Positions 34,119 through 41,460 of a stretch of 64,000 bases of DNA are shown here, one piece after another. A model generated the notes under the pieces. The model was not told the origin of the DNA. It saw only the letters and a list, made by a program, of their open reading frames with translations, and did not search any database. Every line of letters begins with the position of its first letter. The first letter of the stretch is position 1. Made by a program: the position numbers and the translations under genes. Origin of the DNA: Actinomycetota bacterium (GTDB lineage Bacteria > Actinomycetota > Acidimicrobiia > Acidimicrobiales > RAAP-2); assembly GCA_009699875.1 (NCBI GenBank), contig WLNI01000001.1:1240001-1304000 (forward strand), in the 5' to 3' direction.

Positions 34119-35171
34119 GTGCTGAAGAAGTGCGTGGTACTCGGTGCCGCCGCTCTCGTACTCGCTGGTTGTAGTTCTTCATCTGCACCCCCTCCAACGA
34201 CGTCGCACTCATTGGGAACCGGACTCAAGATCGAAGCTCCACCAACCCCAGCGACGACCACAACGCTGCCCGCACCTCCACAAGGGTGGACGCTGAGCTC
34301 CATGGGGGCTCGAGGGATTACCGCTCTGACGAGGACGTTCGTCACCTCAGGTGGCAAGTCGATCACCATCGCAGAGTTTCCGCTTTCGACCACAGCGTTT
34401 CATCTCCATGTGGGGAGCCAAGACCCTCCTGGTGGGGCCTCGAAGGCGCCTGCTGACGCCGGTCCAAAGACCGGTATCTATGAGAACCGTCTCTTAATGG
34501 GGGCCTTTAATGGAGGCTTCAAACAAAATGCGGGGGCCGGTGGCGTGATGGTGAACGGCATCGTTGTCAGTCCACTGGTCAACGGCAAAGCCGCCCTGGT
34601 CATCGACACTGATGGTTCCATTCACGTTGGCACCTGGGGCTCGCAAGTGCCTGTTCCTGGTGAGAAGCTTGCATCGGTGCGAGAGAACCTGGTGCTCTTG
34701 GTCGATAACGGTGTCGCAACGCCGGCGTCGAATTCAGTTGATCCCGGGATCTGGGGATCAACGGTTGGGTCGAATCCAGCCGTGGCCAGAAGTGCACTCG
34801 GCGTTGACGCTCAAGGAAATGTTTTCTTTGCGGGCTCGATGTCGGCGCTCCCGAGCGACCTCGCCCAAGCGATGGTCTCGGTGCATGCCCAGCGGGCCAT
34901 GCAGCTCGACATCAACCCCAACTGGATCACACTCGGCATCGCCCCTCGGCCTGGCGAACCCATGGTCTCACAGGTCCCCGGCCAGAATCACTCACCGGCG
35001 ATCTTCACCAACGGATGGGAGCGAGATTTCGTGGGAGTGGTGGCCAAGCCCTCACGAAACTGTTCCTTGGTCTTCGCCTTGGCCCCAGGGGTCGGGGGTG
35101 CTAATCCTCCGCTGGTGATTTGTGGACCTCGCCACAAATCGGGTGGTAGCAGTGCTCCAGTGGCTTCCTAG
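34119..35171 (+). CDS. Lipoprotein with phosphodiester glycosidase (NAGPA-like) domain
   Basis: A 350-residue secreted lipoprotein. The N-terminus is a classical lipoprotein signal: KK, a hydrophobic stretch and lipobox VLAGC, with Cys18 as the lipidation site, followed by a Ser/Pro/Thr linker. The rest has the features of the phosphodiester glycosidase domain first seen in the mammalian mannose 6-phosphate uncovering enzyme: GAFNGGF near residue 128, GGVMVNGIVVSPL, IDTDGSIHVGTWG and a late SALGVDAQGNVFF strand. It may cleave sugar phosphodiesters in the envelope. GTG at 34119 is five bases after the qcrB stop, so it may be co-transcribed. It is followed by a 244-base gap and convergent ctaF. 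Confidence 0.75.
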   Translation: MLKKCVVLGAAALVLAGCSSSSAPPPTTSHSLGTGLKIEAPPTPATTTTLPAPPQGWTLSSMGARGITALTRTFVTSGGKSITIAEFPLSTTAFHLHVGSQDPPGGASKAPADAGPKTGIYENRLLMGAFNGGFKQNAGAGGVMVNGIVVSPLVNGKAALVIDTDGSIHVGTWGSQVPVPGEKLASVRENLVLLVDNGVATPASNSVDPGIWGSTVGSNPAVARSALGVDAQGNVFFAGSMSALPSDLAQAMVSVHAQRAMQLDINPNWITLGIAPRPGEPMVSQVPGQNHSPAIFTNGWERDFVGVVAKPSRNCSLVFALAPGVGGANPPLVICGPRHKSGGSSAPVAS

Positions 35172-35415
35172 AAGCCCTGGGGGCGTTTCGGAGATAGTAA
35201 TGGAGCGGTCCTTAGGACCTGGGCCTTCTGGTCAAAAGCCCCGAGAGAAGCAAGAGTCCCACGAGAAAAGATCCCGAAGGTACGCTGTCCCGTCCAGATC
35301 TGAGTAACGGAGAGAATGCCTGGACTGCCGGTGTTGGTAGGGAATGTTTGAAGAGGAAGTTGTTCCTAAGGTCAGCTTGCGGTGCCGAAGAGTGGAGTCG
35401 TTGTCGGGTGACTGC
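35172..35415. other. Gap between convergent lipoprotein and ctaF genes
   Basis: This 244-base stretch between convergent stops holds no convincing gene. A GGTCC-TTA-GGACC hairpin at 35207-35219 and a nearby GGGC(C)TT...AAAAGCCCC pairing at about 35221-35243 could end transcription of the qcrB-lipoprotein unit, though there is no U-tract. Short reading frames here lack ribosome sites and family resemblance. Confidence 0.35.
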
Positions 35416-35814
35416 TTAGATGTCGCCACCGCGGCGACTCTCTGCGGTGAAGCCAGCCATCGCCATGACGCCGAGCGCAATAGCGGGGAAGGCGAACCAG
35501 GTTCCAAAGACCAGAGCCAAGACGCCCATGAAGCACCCCATGGCAAAGACGAAGGGCCAGATTGAGGAGTCGGGGAAGGAGCTGATGACGCCCGCACCCT
35601 CTTCGATGGTGGCATCTTGTCGGTCTTCTGTTCGAAGTCGTTTGCCACTTCGTCGGTACCACCACAAGAGGTAGAGGCCAGGAAGGAGACCCAGGGCCAA
35701 CGCACCGACCAGCATGACGCCGCCAGTGTCGTCCTTGCTCCAGATCCAGTAGACGGCTCCCATGAGGCCATAGAAGACACCCAAGAGGGTCAAGACGGTT
35801 CCTTCAAACTTCAT
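35416..35814 (-). CDS. ctaF: Cytochrome c oxidase subunit IV, actinobacterial type
   Basis: Small accessory subunit of the actinobacterial aa3 oxidase. The 132-residue protein has four hydrophobic helices in two pairs separated by a polar middle (RRSGKRLRTEDRQDATIEEGAGVISSFPDSSIWPF), the layout of CtaF. The start MKFEGTVLTLLGVFYGLMGAVYW is typical. ATG at 35814 overlaps the ctaD stop by four bases, and ctaC-ctaD-ctaF form one minus-strand operon. Together with CtaE encoded on the facing strand it completes the oxidase. Confidence 0.9.
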   Translation of the reverse strand: MKFEGTVLTLLGVFYGLMGAVYWIWSKDDTGGVMLVGALALGLLPGLYLLWWYRRSGKRLRTEDRQDATIEEGAGVISSFPDSSIWPFVFAMGCFMGVLALVFGTWFAFPAIALGVMAMAGFTAESRRGGDI

Positions 35815-37553
35815 GATGCGTCACTCGCGGCGGAAGCCTTTGCTGATTTCTTTGCTTGCTTCTTATGGTTGTGCTCAATAGCCAGGTGATCTGGGTGGTT
35901 GTAGTCCCAGGTCGGACGCTCTGAATGGATTGGAGGCAAGCTCAAGAAGTTGTGACTTGGTGGTGGTGAGGTCGTGAACCACTCCAAGGTGTGTCCGTCC
36001 CATGGGTTATCACCAGCAACAACTGGCTTCTTCCATGAGTAGATCACGTTGACCAAGAAGAGCACCATCGAGATCCCGATGAGGATTGCTCCGACCGACC
36101 CCCACTCATTGAGTGTTTGCCAGCTTGGGTTGATGGGGTAGTTGGCCATACGCCGCGGCATGCCGTGAAGACCAACGAGGTAAAGCGGAAAGGTGAAGAG
36201 TTGCGTTCCGATGAATAAGAACCAGAACTGAATCTTTCCAATCCCTTCATGCATCATGTGACCGGTCATCTTTGGCGCCCAGAAGTAAATTCCAGCTAGC
36301 GCACCCATCACAAGTGCCATGACCACCGAGTGGAAGTGAGCGACGACGTAGTAGGTGTCGTGCGTGAAGAAGTCAAGAGGGGGCGACGCCAAGAAGATTC
36401 CGGTGATGCCTCCAATGAGGAAGGTAAAGAGGAATCCCATCGACATCAACATCGCCGTTGAATAGTGGACCTTGCCTCCCCACATGGTGCCGATCCAGTT
36501 GAACATCTTGATTCCGGTTGGCACGGCAATCAAAAGACTCATGATGGAGAAGAACGGCAAGAGCACCGCTCCAGTGGTGAACATGTGGTGTGCCCAGACG
36601 CCAAGAGAAAGAGCCGCGATGGTGAGGGTGGCAAAGACCATGCCTCGGTAACCAAAGACCGGCTTCTTCGAGAAGACGGGGAAGATTTCTGTCACGATTC
36701 CAAAGAATGGCAAGGCGAGAATATAAACCTCAGGGTGTCCCCAGAACCAGAAGATGTGTTGCCAAAGGAGTGGCACCCCACCACCTTGCACGGTGTAGAT
36801 ATGCGTGCCGAAGTGGCGGTCGCAGTACAGCATGATCAGGCCGGCGGTGAGAACTGGGAACGCAAGCAGAATCAAAATGCCGGTCACCAACATGTTCCAG
36901 GTGAAGATTGGCATCCGGAAGAGGGTCATGCCAGGAGCTCGAAGATAAAAAATAGTGGCGACCAAGTTGACCCCAGAAAAGATGGCGGAGAACCCGGTGA
37001 GTAGTAGTGCACAGATCCACAGATCAGCACCGGTGCCTGGTGAGTTTGCAGCACTTGAAAGTGGTGCGTAACCGACCCACCCAAAGTTGGCAGCCCCACC
37101 ACCAACCAAGAATCCAGAAAGCATGGTGATTGAACCCGTGAGGTAGAGCCAATACGAGAAGGCGTTCAGTCGAGGGAAGGCCATGTCGGGAGCGCCAATT
37201 TGAATGGGAATCAGGTAGTTGGCGAGTCCAGCAAAGGCGAACGGTCCGACAAACAAGTAAATCATCACGCTGCCGTGCATGGTGAAGAGTTCGTTGTACT
37301 GCGAGAACGAGACGAGATTTGAGGTAGGCGAGACGAGTTGTGCTCGGATGATCTCCGCGAAGGCCCCGCCGATGATCATCATGATGAGACTTGTGACGGT
37401 GTAGCTCAGACCAATGACCTTGTGATCAGTACTCGTCAACCACTTCATGATCCCCGTGGGTCCGTGGTGATCGTGATGGTGGGATGTTTCAGTCCCGTGA
37501 TCGACGTTGTCGCCGTCGCTTGTGCTTACTGGGCGTTCAATGAGGTCAGTCAT
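35811..37553 (-). CDS. ctaD: Cytochrome c oxidase subunit I
   Basis: Catalytic subunit of the aa3 oxidase with haem a, haem a3 and CuB. The protein has 12 membrane helices and 580 residues. Key features are the CuB/Tyr segment FWFWGHPEVYILALPFFGI, GVWAHHMFTTG with two CuB His, the K-channel Lys in VPTGIKMFNWIGTMWGG, the DTYYVVAHFHSVVMAL segment with haem a3 and haem a His ligands, and the D-channel Asp in GAPDMAFPRLNAFSYW. The N-terminus carries a His-rich stretch (HGTETSHHHDHHG). ATG at 37553 abuts the ctaC stop with a one-base overlap. Confidence 0.96.
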   Translation of the reverse strand: MTDLIERPVSTSDGDNVDHGTETSHHHDHHGPTGIMKWLTSTDHKVIGLSYTVTSLIMMIIGGAFAEIIRAQLVSPTSNLVSFSQYNELFTMHGSVMIYLFVGPFAFAGLANYLIPIQIGAPDMAFPRLNAFSYWLYLTGSITMLSGFLVGGGAANFGWVGYAPLSSAANSPGTGADLWICALLLTGFSAIFSGVNLVATIFYLRAPGMTLFRMPIFTWNMLVTGILILLAFPVLTAGLIMLYCDRHFGTHIYTVQGGGVPLLWQHIFWFWGHPEVYILALPFFGIVTEIFPVFSKKPVFGYRGMVFATLTIAALSLGVWAHHMFTTGAVLLPFFSIMSLLIAVPTGIKMFNWIGTMWGGKVHYSTAMLMSMGFLFTFLIGGITGIFLASPPLDFFTHDTYYVVAHFHSVVMALVMGALAGIYFWAPKMTGHMMHEGIGKIQFWFLFIGTQLFTFPLYLVGLHGMPRRMANYPINPSWQTLNEWGSVGAILIGISMVLFLVNVIYSWKKPVVAGDNPWDGHTLEWFTTSPPPSHNFLSLPPIHSERPTWDYNHPDHLAIEHNHKKQAKKSAKASAASDAS

Positions 37554-38431
37554 TAGTTAGCTCCATCTCCGTTGCTCTTCGTTGGATTCACTGCCACGCC
37601 AGCGTTATTCTCTAATGCGATAGCGCTGTTGGCATCAATCACTTCTTGCTGAGTCGTCGATGCATCCTTCGCCCGCAGCCAAGCGTCAAACTTCGCTTGA
37701 GAGACCACATTGACCCTGAAATACATGAGCGTGTGATACAGCCCACAAAGTTGCGTGCATTGTGCGTCGAACATGCCGGTCTTGTTTGCATTGAAGGTAA
37801 AGGTGTTCAGCAAGCCTGGCTGGGCATAACGAGAGAAGTTGAACTCGGGGACGTAGAAACCGTGAATGACGTCGGTTGATCGAAGGTTGATCAGAACATT
37901 TTTGTTCTCAGGCATGACCATGATGGGACTTTGCGTCGTCTGTCCAACAACCACGGCCTTGTGGCCTGGGTAGGTGAACTTCCATCCCCACTGGAATGCC
38001 GTCACGTTGATCGTGGCGTTTGGTGCGGGCTCGTCAACAACTTGGTTCTCAACGACCACGGTTGCTGCAAAGAGGCCAATGACGATGAAGATCGGGATGA
38101 TCGTATAGGTCAACTCAAGTGGGATGTGGTACTGCGTCTGTTTCGGGATCGACGTCTTATCCTTGGCGCGATAGGCAAAGATTGCCCAGATCATCGCAAG
38201 GAGTGTGATGCCTCCGACGACAATGGCGGTGACGTTGAAGCCTTGCCAGAGTTTGAAGGTGCTGTTCGCGGTTTTGGTGACGCCATGGAAGGCACCAAAT
38301 GAAGGAAGTTCACAACCACCCAACAACAGTGGAGCCGCGATGGCCAAGGCCAGTGCTCGCTTCTTGGTTCGGGGGCTTCGATCAGCGACGGATTCTTGGG
38401 CTGATTCGAGCTGGCTGAGAGTCTCTTCCAC
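37553..38431 (-). CDS. ctaC: Cytochrome c oxidase subunit II
   Basis: Subunit II carries the CuA centre, which receives electrons from QcrC. After a charged N-terminal section there is a lipoprotein-type signal ending LLLGGC, two membrane helices (about residues 65-88 and 108-128) and a cupredoxin domain. CuA ligands are in the CTQLCGLYHTLM segment (Cys-x3-Cys-x3-His-x2-Met) plus His in DVIHGFYVPEF. GTG at 38431 has no ribosome site, but a TAAGGT box lies seven bases upstream, which suits a leaderless mRNA; a start nearer the signal peptide is the alternative. Length 292. Confidence 0.94.
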   Translation of the reverse strand: MEETLSQLESAQESVADRSPRTKKRALALAIAAPLLLGGCELPSFGAFHGVTKTANSTFKLWQGFNVTAIVVGGITLLAMIWAIFAYRAKDKTSIPKQTQYHIPLELTYTIIPIFIVIGLFAATVVVENQVVDEPAPNATINVTAFQWGWKFTYPGHKAVVVGQTTQSPIMVMPENKNVLINLRSTDVIHGFYVPEFNFSRYAQPGLLNTFTFNANKTGMFDAQCTQLCGLYHTLMYFRVNVVSQAKFDAWLRAKDASTTQQEVIDANSAIALENNAGVAVNPTKSNGDGAN

Positions 38432-38438
38432 GGCTCTG

Positions 38439-38444
38439 ACCTTA
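38439..38444 (-). promoter_or_regulatory. Candidate -10 box of ctaC (leaderless type)
   Basis: Read on the minus strand, TAAGGT fits the TANNNT box and lies seven bases before the ctaC GTG, the same spacing as the candidate box before nuoA. Both are followed by CAGAG and a GTGGA start. No clear -35 box is seen. Confidence 0.35.
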
Positions 38445-38521
38445 GCGACTCTGGAGACCCACGCGGTAGTTCGATGCCGAACTTCCCTGCCTAGGGCCCC
38501 GAGCCTCAGGAAGGAGCCAGA

Positions 38522-39814
38522 TCATCCCTGGTCGCTAGAGGATTCCCTTGCGGCCCAGCGGAAGACTCCCTGGGCCATTGTCGAGGTGGCGTGCTCGGCT
38601 CGAAGGCTGAAAACCGCCTGTTTTGCGGCCTGAATGCCCGAATCGTCTGGTGACGCCAGCCAGGCCATTTCGGCCAAATGGCCAGCAAGACGAAGTGCCG
38701 CATCAGCCTCACGGCGCTCGGGGGCTTCTTTGGCCAGGTCGGCCAGGGCCAGGGCCCGATCGGCCAGGACGCTTGCCCCTCCAGAGAGGTCTGCCAGCTC
38801 GCCAGCCAAGACCTTGTCAGGGGAGGGCTTCAGAGAGGCTGGATTCCCATCCCACCATCCTCCATAGAGGCGCCAAATGTTGCGAACAATGAACTCTGGC
38901 TCGTCGTAGACCGGCTTCAAATACGGTCGCTCGGCAAGCTCCGCGGGCGGCGAGACGGCGTGGAGGGCTTCATCAAGTCGGGCGCCAGAGTTCATAAACG
39001 CCAGCGTTTGTTCAACAATGGACTCGAGATAGTACGCGGTCTCGTCAAGCGCTTGGTGCACGCGTGCTTCGCCAACAACTGGAAGACCGTGGCCGGGCAA
39101 GAGGTACTCGGGCTTGAGTTCGATCATGCGACGAAGCGCAGCTGCCCACTCTTGAGGAAAGCGTTGCACCTTTTGTGGGTTCCCCGCATTTGGCGACGCC
39201 CAAATAAACAAGTCACCGCAACAGAGCACTCGCCGCTCTGGAATCCACGTCACCGTTGCGTCATCGGTCTCGCCTTTTTCGTGGACGAGTTCAATGTCGA
39301 GACCGCCAATGGTGAGGTGGTGATCGTCAACGTAGGTTTCGTCGGGGTAGCGATATTCGGTTGGCCACACCAAATTGTCGACACCGAATTGGCGTCGGTT
39401 GATGATCTCGTTGTAGCCGTTTGTCAAGATATAGCGGTCAAAACGGCGAGGAAGATGTTCGTGTGCGTAGACCACGGGAGCAGCCCATCCATTGGCCTTT
39501 GATTCGGCTTCCCACACAGGGACGCCAAAGACGTGGTCAATATGTCCGTGGGAATAGATCGCGGTATGAAGTCGCTTATCGTTCCAGCGACGAAGTTCCT
39601 CATGGATGAGTTGCGCAACGACGGCTGAGCCTGTGTCAACTAAGAGAAGACCGTCGTCAGTGTCGATCGCAGAGACGTTGGCAAAGGTTGGAACGAAAGC
39701 GACACCATCGGTGACTTCGGCGAGGCCACCTAAGTGACCAACAGGGTGAACGTCAGCTGTTGTAACTTCGCCGCGCCACAGTTTGTCGGCTAACTCGAGA
39801 ACGTCATCCGCCAC
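38522..39814 (-). CDS. Metallo-beta-lactamase-fold hydrolase, alkylsulfatase-like
   Basis: The N-terminal 270 residues form a metallo-beta-lactamase domain: TAIYSHGHIDHVFG is the HxHxDH zinc motif, followed by the CCGDLFIWA Asp and LLPGHGLPV His ligands. The C-terminal 150 residues, from ETAYYLESIVEQTL, resemble the dimerisation region of alkylsulfatase-like enzymes, but the sterol-carrier-like domain of full alkylsulfatases is absent, giving only 430 residues. It probably hydrolyses an ester or sulfate ester; substrate unknown. The start is GTG at 39814. Codons in the last 90 positions favour CTG-GCC, making the 3' end unusually rich in GGCC. tatA begins its stop 12 bases upstream on the same strand. 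Confidence 0.75.
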   Translation of the reverse strand: MADDVLELADKLWRGEVTTADVHPVGHLGGLAEVTDGVAFVPTFANVSAIDTDDGLLLVDTGSAVVAQLIHEELRRWNDKRLHTAIYSHGHIDHVFGVPVWEAESKANGWAAPVVYAHEHLPRRFDRYILTNGYNEIINRRQFGVDNLVWPTEYRYPDETYVDDHHLTIGGLDIELVHEKGETDDATVTWIPERRVLCCGDLFIWASPNAGNPQKVQRFPQEWAAALRRMIELKPEYLLPGHGLPVVGEARVHQALDETAYYLESIVEQTLAFMNSGARLDEALHAVSPPAELAERPYLKPVYDEPEFIVRNIWRLYGGWWDGNPASLKPSPDKVLAGELADLSGGASVLADRALALADLAKEAPERREADAALRLAGHLAEMAWLASPDDSGIQAAKQAVFSLRAEHATSTMAQGVFRWAARESSSDQG

Positions 39815-39826
39815 GTGAGCGCAGCG

Positions 39827-40054
39827 TTATGTAGCGGGCTTGTCGGTCGTGGACTCACCCTTGGTCGCTTCAGCGTCGGTAGCCGCATCGCCCTCAGCGG
39901 CATCGCCACCGGTCTTGAGACCTTTTTCAAATTCGGTTTTGGCAGAACCAAGATTTCGAGCGAGTTTTGGAATGGCTGCCCCACCAAAGATGACGACGGC
40001 AACCACCACGACAACGATGAGGAGGTCGGGACCGAAGATATTGGCTAGCACCAT
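39827..40054 (-). CDS. tatA: Twin-arginine translocase subunit TatA
   Basis: Pore-forming component of the Tat pathway, which exports folded proteins such as Rieske subunits. The 75-residue product has one short N-terminal membrane helix (PDLLIVVVVVAVVIFGGAAIPKLARNLG), the amphipathic helix with Lys/Glu pattern, and an acidic Asp/Glu/Thr-rich tail. FGGAAIPKLAR is the TatA hinge. A strong AAAGGAG site precedes the ATG at 40054. TatB/TatC are not in the window. Two likely Tat-dependent Rieske proteins are encoded nearby (31.6 and 43.6 kb). Confidence 0.9.
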   Translation of the reverse strand: MVLANIFGPDLLIVVVVVAVVIFGGAAIPKLARNLGSAKTEFEKGLKTGGDAAEGDAATDAEATKGESTTDKPAT

Positions 40055-40070
40055 GATTCAGACTCCTTTA

Positions 40071-40089
40071 TCTGTGCACATCTGTGCAC
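40071..40089. repeat. Tandem direct repeat TCTGTGCAC upstream of tatA
   Basis: Two copies of TCTGTGCAC, ten bases apart start to start, lie 17 bases upstream of the tatA start codon; each contains the palindrome GTGCAC. One helical turn of spacing is what a regulator binding the same DNA face twice would show. It may equally be chance or form part of the mRNA leader. Confidence 0.45.
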
Positions 40090-40131
40090 TTCGTACGTTA
40101 GACCCAGAACTCACGAAGGTCTTGTCGTTGG

Positions 40132-40566
40132 CTATCCGGCCAGGAGAACCCCAGCCAAAAGGGCCAAAACGGCGGAGATTCCCGCAATCGAGCCCCACGC
40201 CCCCATGGCGGCCTTGGAACTGGCCCTTCCGTGGAGCCAGGCGGCCAAGCCAGTGAGAATGACAAGAAGGTACTTGATCCCCATGACCATGTTCCAGCTC
40301 ATGGACTTGGACTCAGCATGGAGAGCAGCCAAGTTCCAAAAGCCGGTGAGGACGAGGACAGCAAAAGCGGGCCAGCTTAATTTGGCAAATGCTCGGGCCA
40401 ACGCCTTGGGAGCGTCGGGCCCGAGGGTGCGCGCAGTTGGAACGAGTCCGAGCATGACAAACATGCCCCCCACCCAGATGGTGGCTGCAGCCACGTGAAG
40501 GAAGAGACGCAGAGCGTCAAGTCCAGGTGTCAGCGAAAGGTCCGCTGCAAAACTTTGCACGTCCAT
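40132..40566 (-). CDS. CopD-like integral membrane protein
   Basis: A 144-residue protein with four membrane helices. LRLFLHVAAATIWVGGMFVMLGLVP with His in helix 1 and Trp-Gly-Gly, followed by SWPAFAVLVLTGFWNL, matches the copper resistance protein D-like group, where His residues may bind copper or haem. GIKYLLVILTGLAAWLHG adds a further His near helix 3. ATG at 40566 lies two bases past the stop of the enoyl-CoA hydratase gene, so the two may be co-transcribed. A role in copper delivery to the oxidase encoded nearby is possible but unproven. Confidence 0.65.
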   Translation of the reverse strand: MDVQSFAADLSLTPGLDALRLFLHVAAATIWVGGMFVMLGLVPTARTLGPDAPKALARAFAKLSWPAFAVLVLTGFWNLAALHAESKSMSWNMVMGIKYLLVILTGLAAWLHGRASSKAAMGAWGSIAGISAVLALLAGVLLAG

Positions 40567-40568
40567 CG

Positions 40569-41333
40569 TTAACTTCCCGTCCAGTTTGGCTCACGCTTTT
40601 CCGCAAAGGCGATCGCACCTTCCATGGCGTCACCTGATCGGCCGATTGCTCCAAAGGCCGAATCGTTGACGCCCCAGGCTTCGGCCTCGGTCATCTGTGC
40701 GGCATCTCGCATCACTTGTTTTGAAACGCGCACTGCCAAGGGTGCATTTTTCGCGATCTGTTCGGCCAATGCCATCGCTTCTTCCATCAACTTGTCGCCA
40801 GGGACCACTCGGTTGATGAGTCCAATGGACAGCGCTTTCGTTGCATCAATGGGTGCCGCGGTAAGCGCAAGCTCAAGAGCGACCGCCATCGGGACTCGCT
40901 TCGGAAGTCGGATGAGACCACCCGCACCAGCAATGAGTCCACGAGCCGCTTCTGGGATGCCGAACTTGGCGTGATCAACGGCCACCACGAGGTCGCAACT
41001 CAACATCATCTCAAAACCACCGGCGAGCGCAGAACCGTTGACCGCAGCGATCAACGGTTTTGGAAAGTCTCGTTTCGTGATTCCGCCGAAACCCTTTTCT
41101 GTGATTGGGAACTCGCCTGATGCGAATGCCTTTAAGTCCATCCCGGCCGAGAATGCCTTGTCGCCGGCTCCGGTGAGGACAACGACCCAGCACTCATCGT
41201 CAGCTTCGATCTCATCGAGGGCGCTGCCCAGCGCTTCGGCGGTTGCCAAGTTAATAGCGTTTCGGGCCTCTGGACGATTGATCGTCAGGACCTCAATGTG
41301 GCCAGTTCGTTGTCGAAGGATCTCGTCTGCCAT
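40569..41333 (-). CDS. Enoyl-CoA hydratase/isomerase (crotonase family)
   Basis: Crotonase-fold enzyme acting on an acyl-CoA. The 254-residue protein begins MADEILRQRTGHIEVLTINRPEARNAIN, with the CoA-binding KAFSAGMDLKAFASGEFP loop and the oxyanion-hole segment NGSALAGGFEMMLSCDLVVA. The position of the first catalytic Glu is Glu-Met in GGFEMML; the second, in KFGIPEAARGL, is also acidic (Glu). I use ATG at 41333, seven bases after a GAGAGG site; an in-frame extension of ten codons upstream has no support. Natural substrate unknown; several acyl-CoA dehydrogenases lie 12 kb downstream. Confidence 0.85.
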   Translation of the reverse strand: MADEILRQRTGHIEVLTINRPEARNAINLATAEALGSALDEIEADDECWVVVLTGAGDKAFSAGMDLKAFASGEFPITEKGFGGITKRDFPKPLIAAVNGSALAGGFEMMLSCDLVVAVDHAKFGIPEAARGLIAGAGGLIRLPKRVPMAVALELALTAAPIDATKALSIGLINRVVPGDKLMEEAMALAEQIAKNAPLAVRVSKQVMRDAAQMTEAEAWGVNDSAFGAIGRSGDAMEGAIAFAEKREPNWTGS

Positions 41334-41440
41334 GGTGCAACCTCTCTGTAAAGAAATACGCACACTGTGAAGTAGTGAAGCGCAGAGAGAACGCTACCAA
41401 GACTGTTGACCCCGAGTGGAGCGTTGGGAGGGGCCGGAAA

Positions 41441-41460
41441 ATGCGAGACTAGAGAGATGG
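41441..41460 (+). promoter_or_regulatory. Start-region box shared with the DoxX-Rieske gene
   Basis: ATGCGAGACTAGAGAGATGG overlaps the start codon of the GH1-like gene and matches, at 16 of 20 positions, the sequence at 43584-43603 around the DoxX-Rieske start. GAGACT could be a -10 box six bases before the ATG; AGAGAG could be a close ribosome site. Function is a guess. Confidence 0.25.

Noticed and set aside
35172-35415. Small gene or stable RNA in the gap between convergent genes
   Set aside because: No tRNA-like cloverleaf, no tmRNA or 6S features and no frame with a ribosome site; only short hairpins.
38678-39502. Plus-strand open frame of 274 codons opposite the metallo-hydrolase
   Set aside because: The minus strand encodes a clear HxHxDH hydrolase; the antisense product shows no family pattern.
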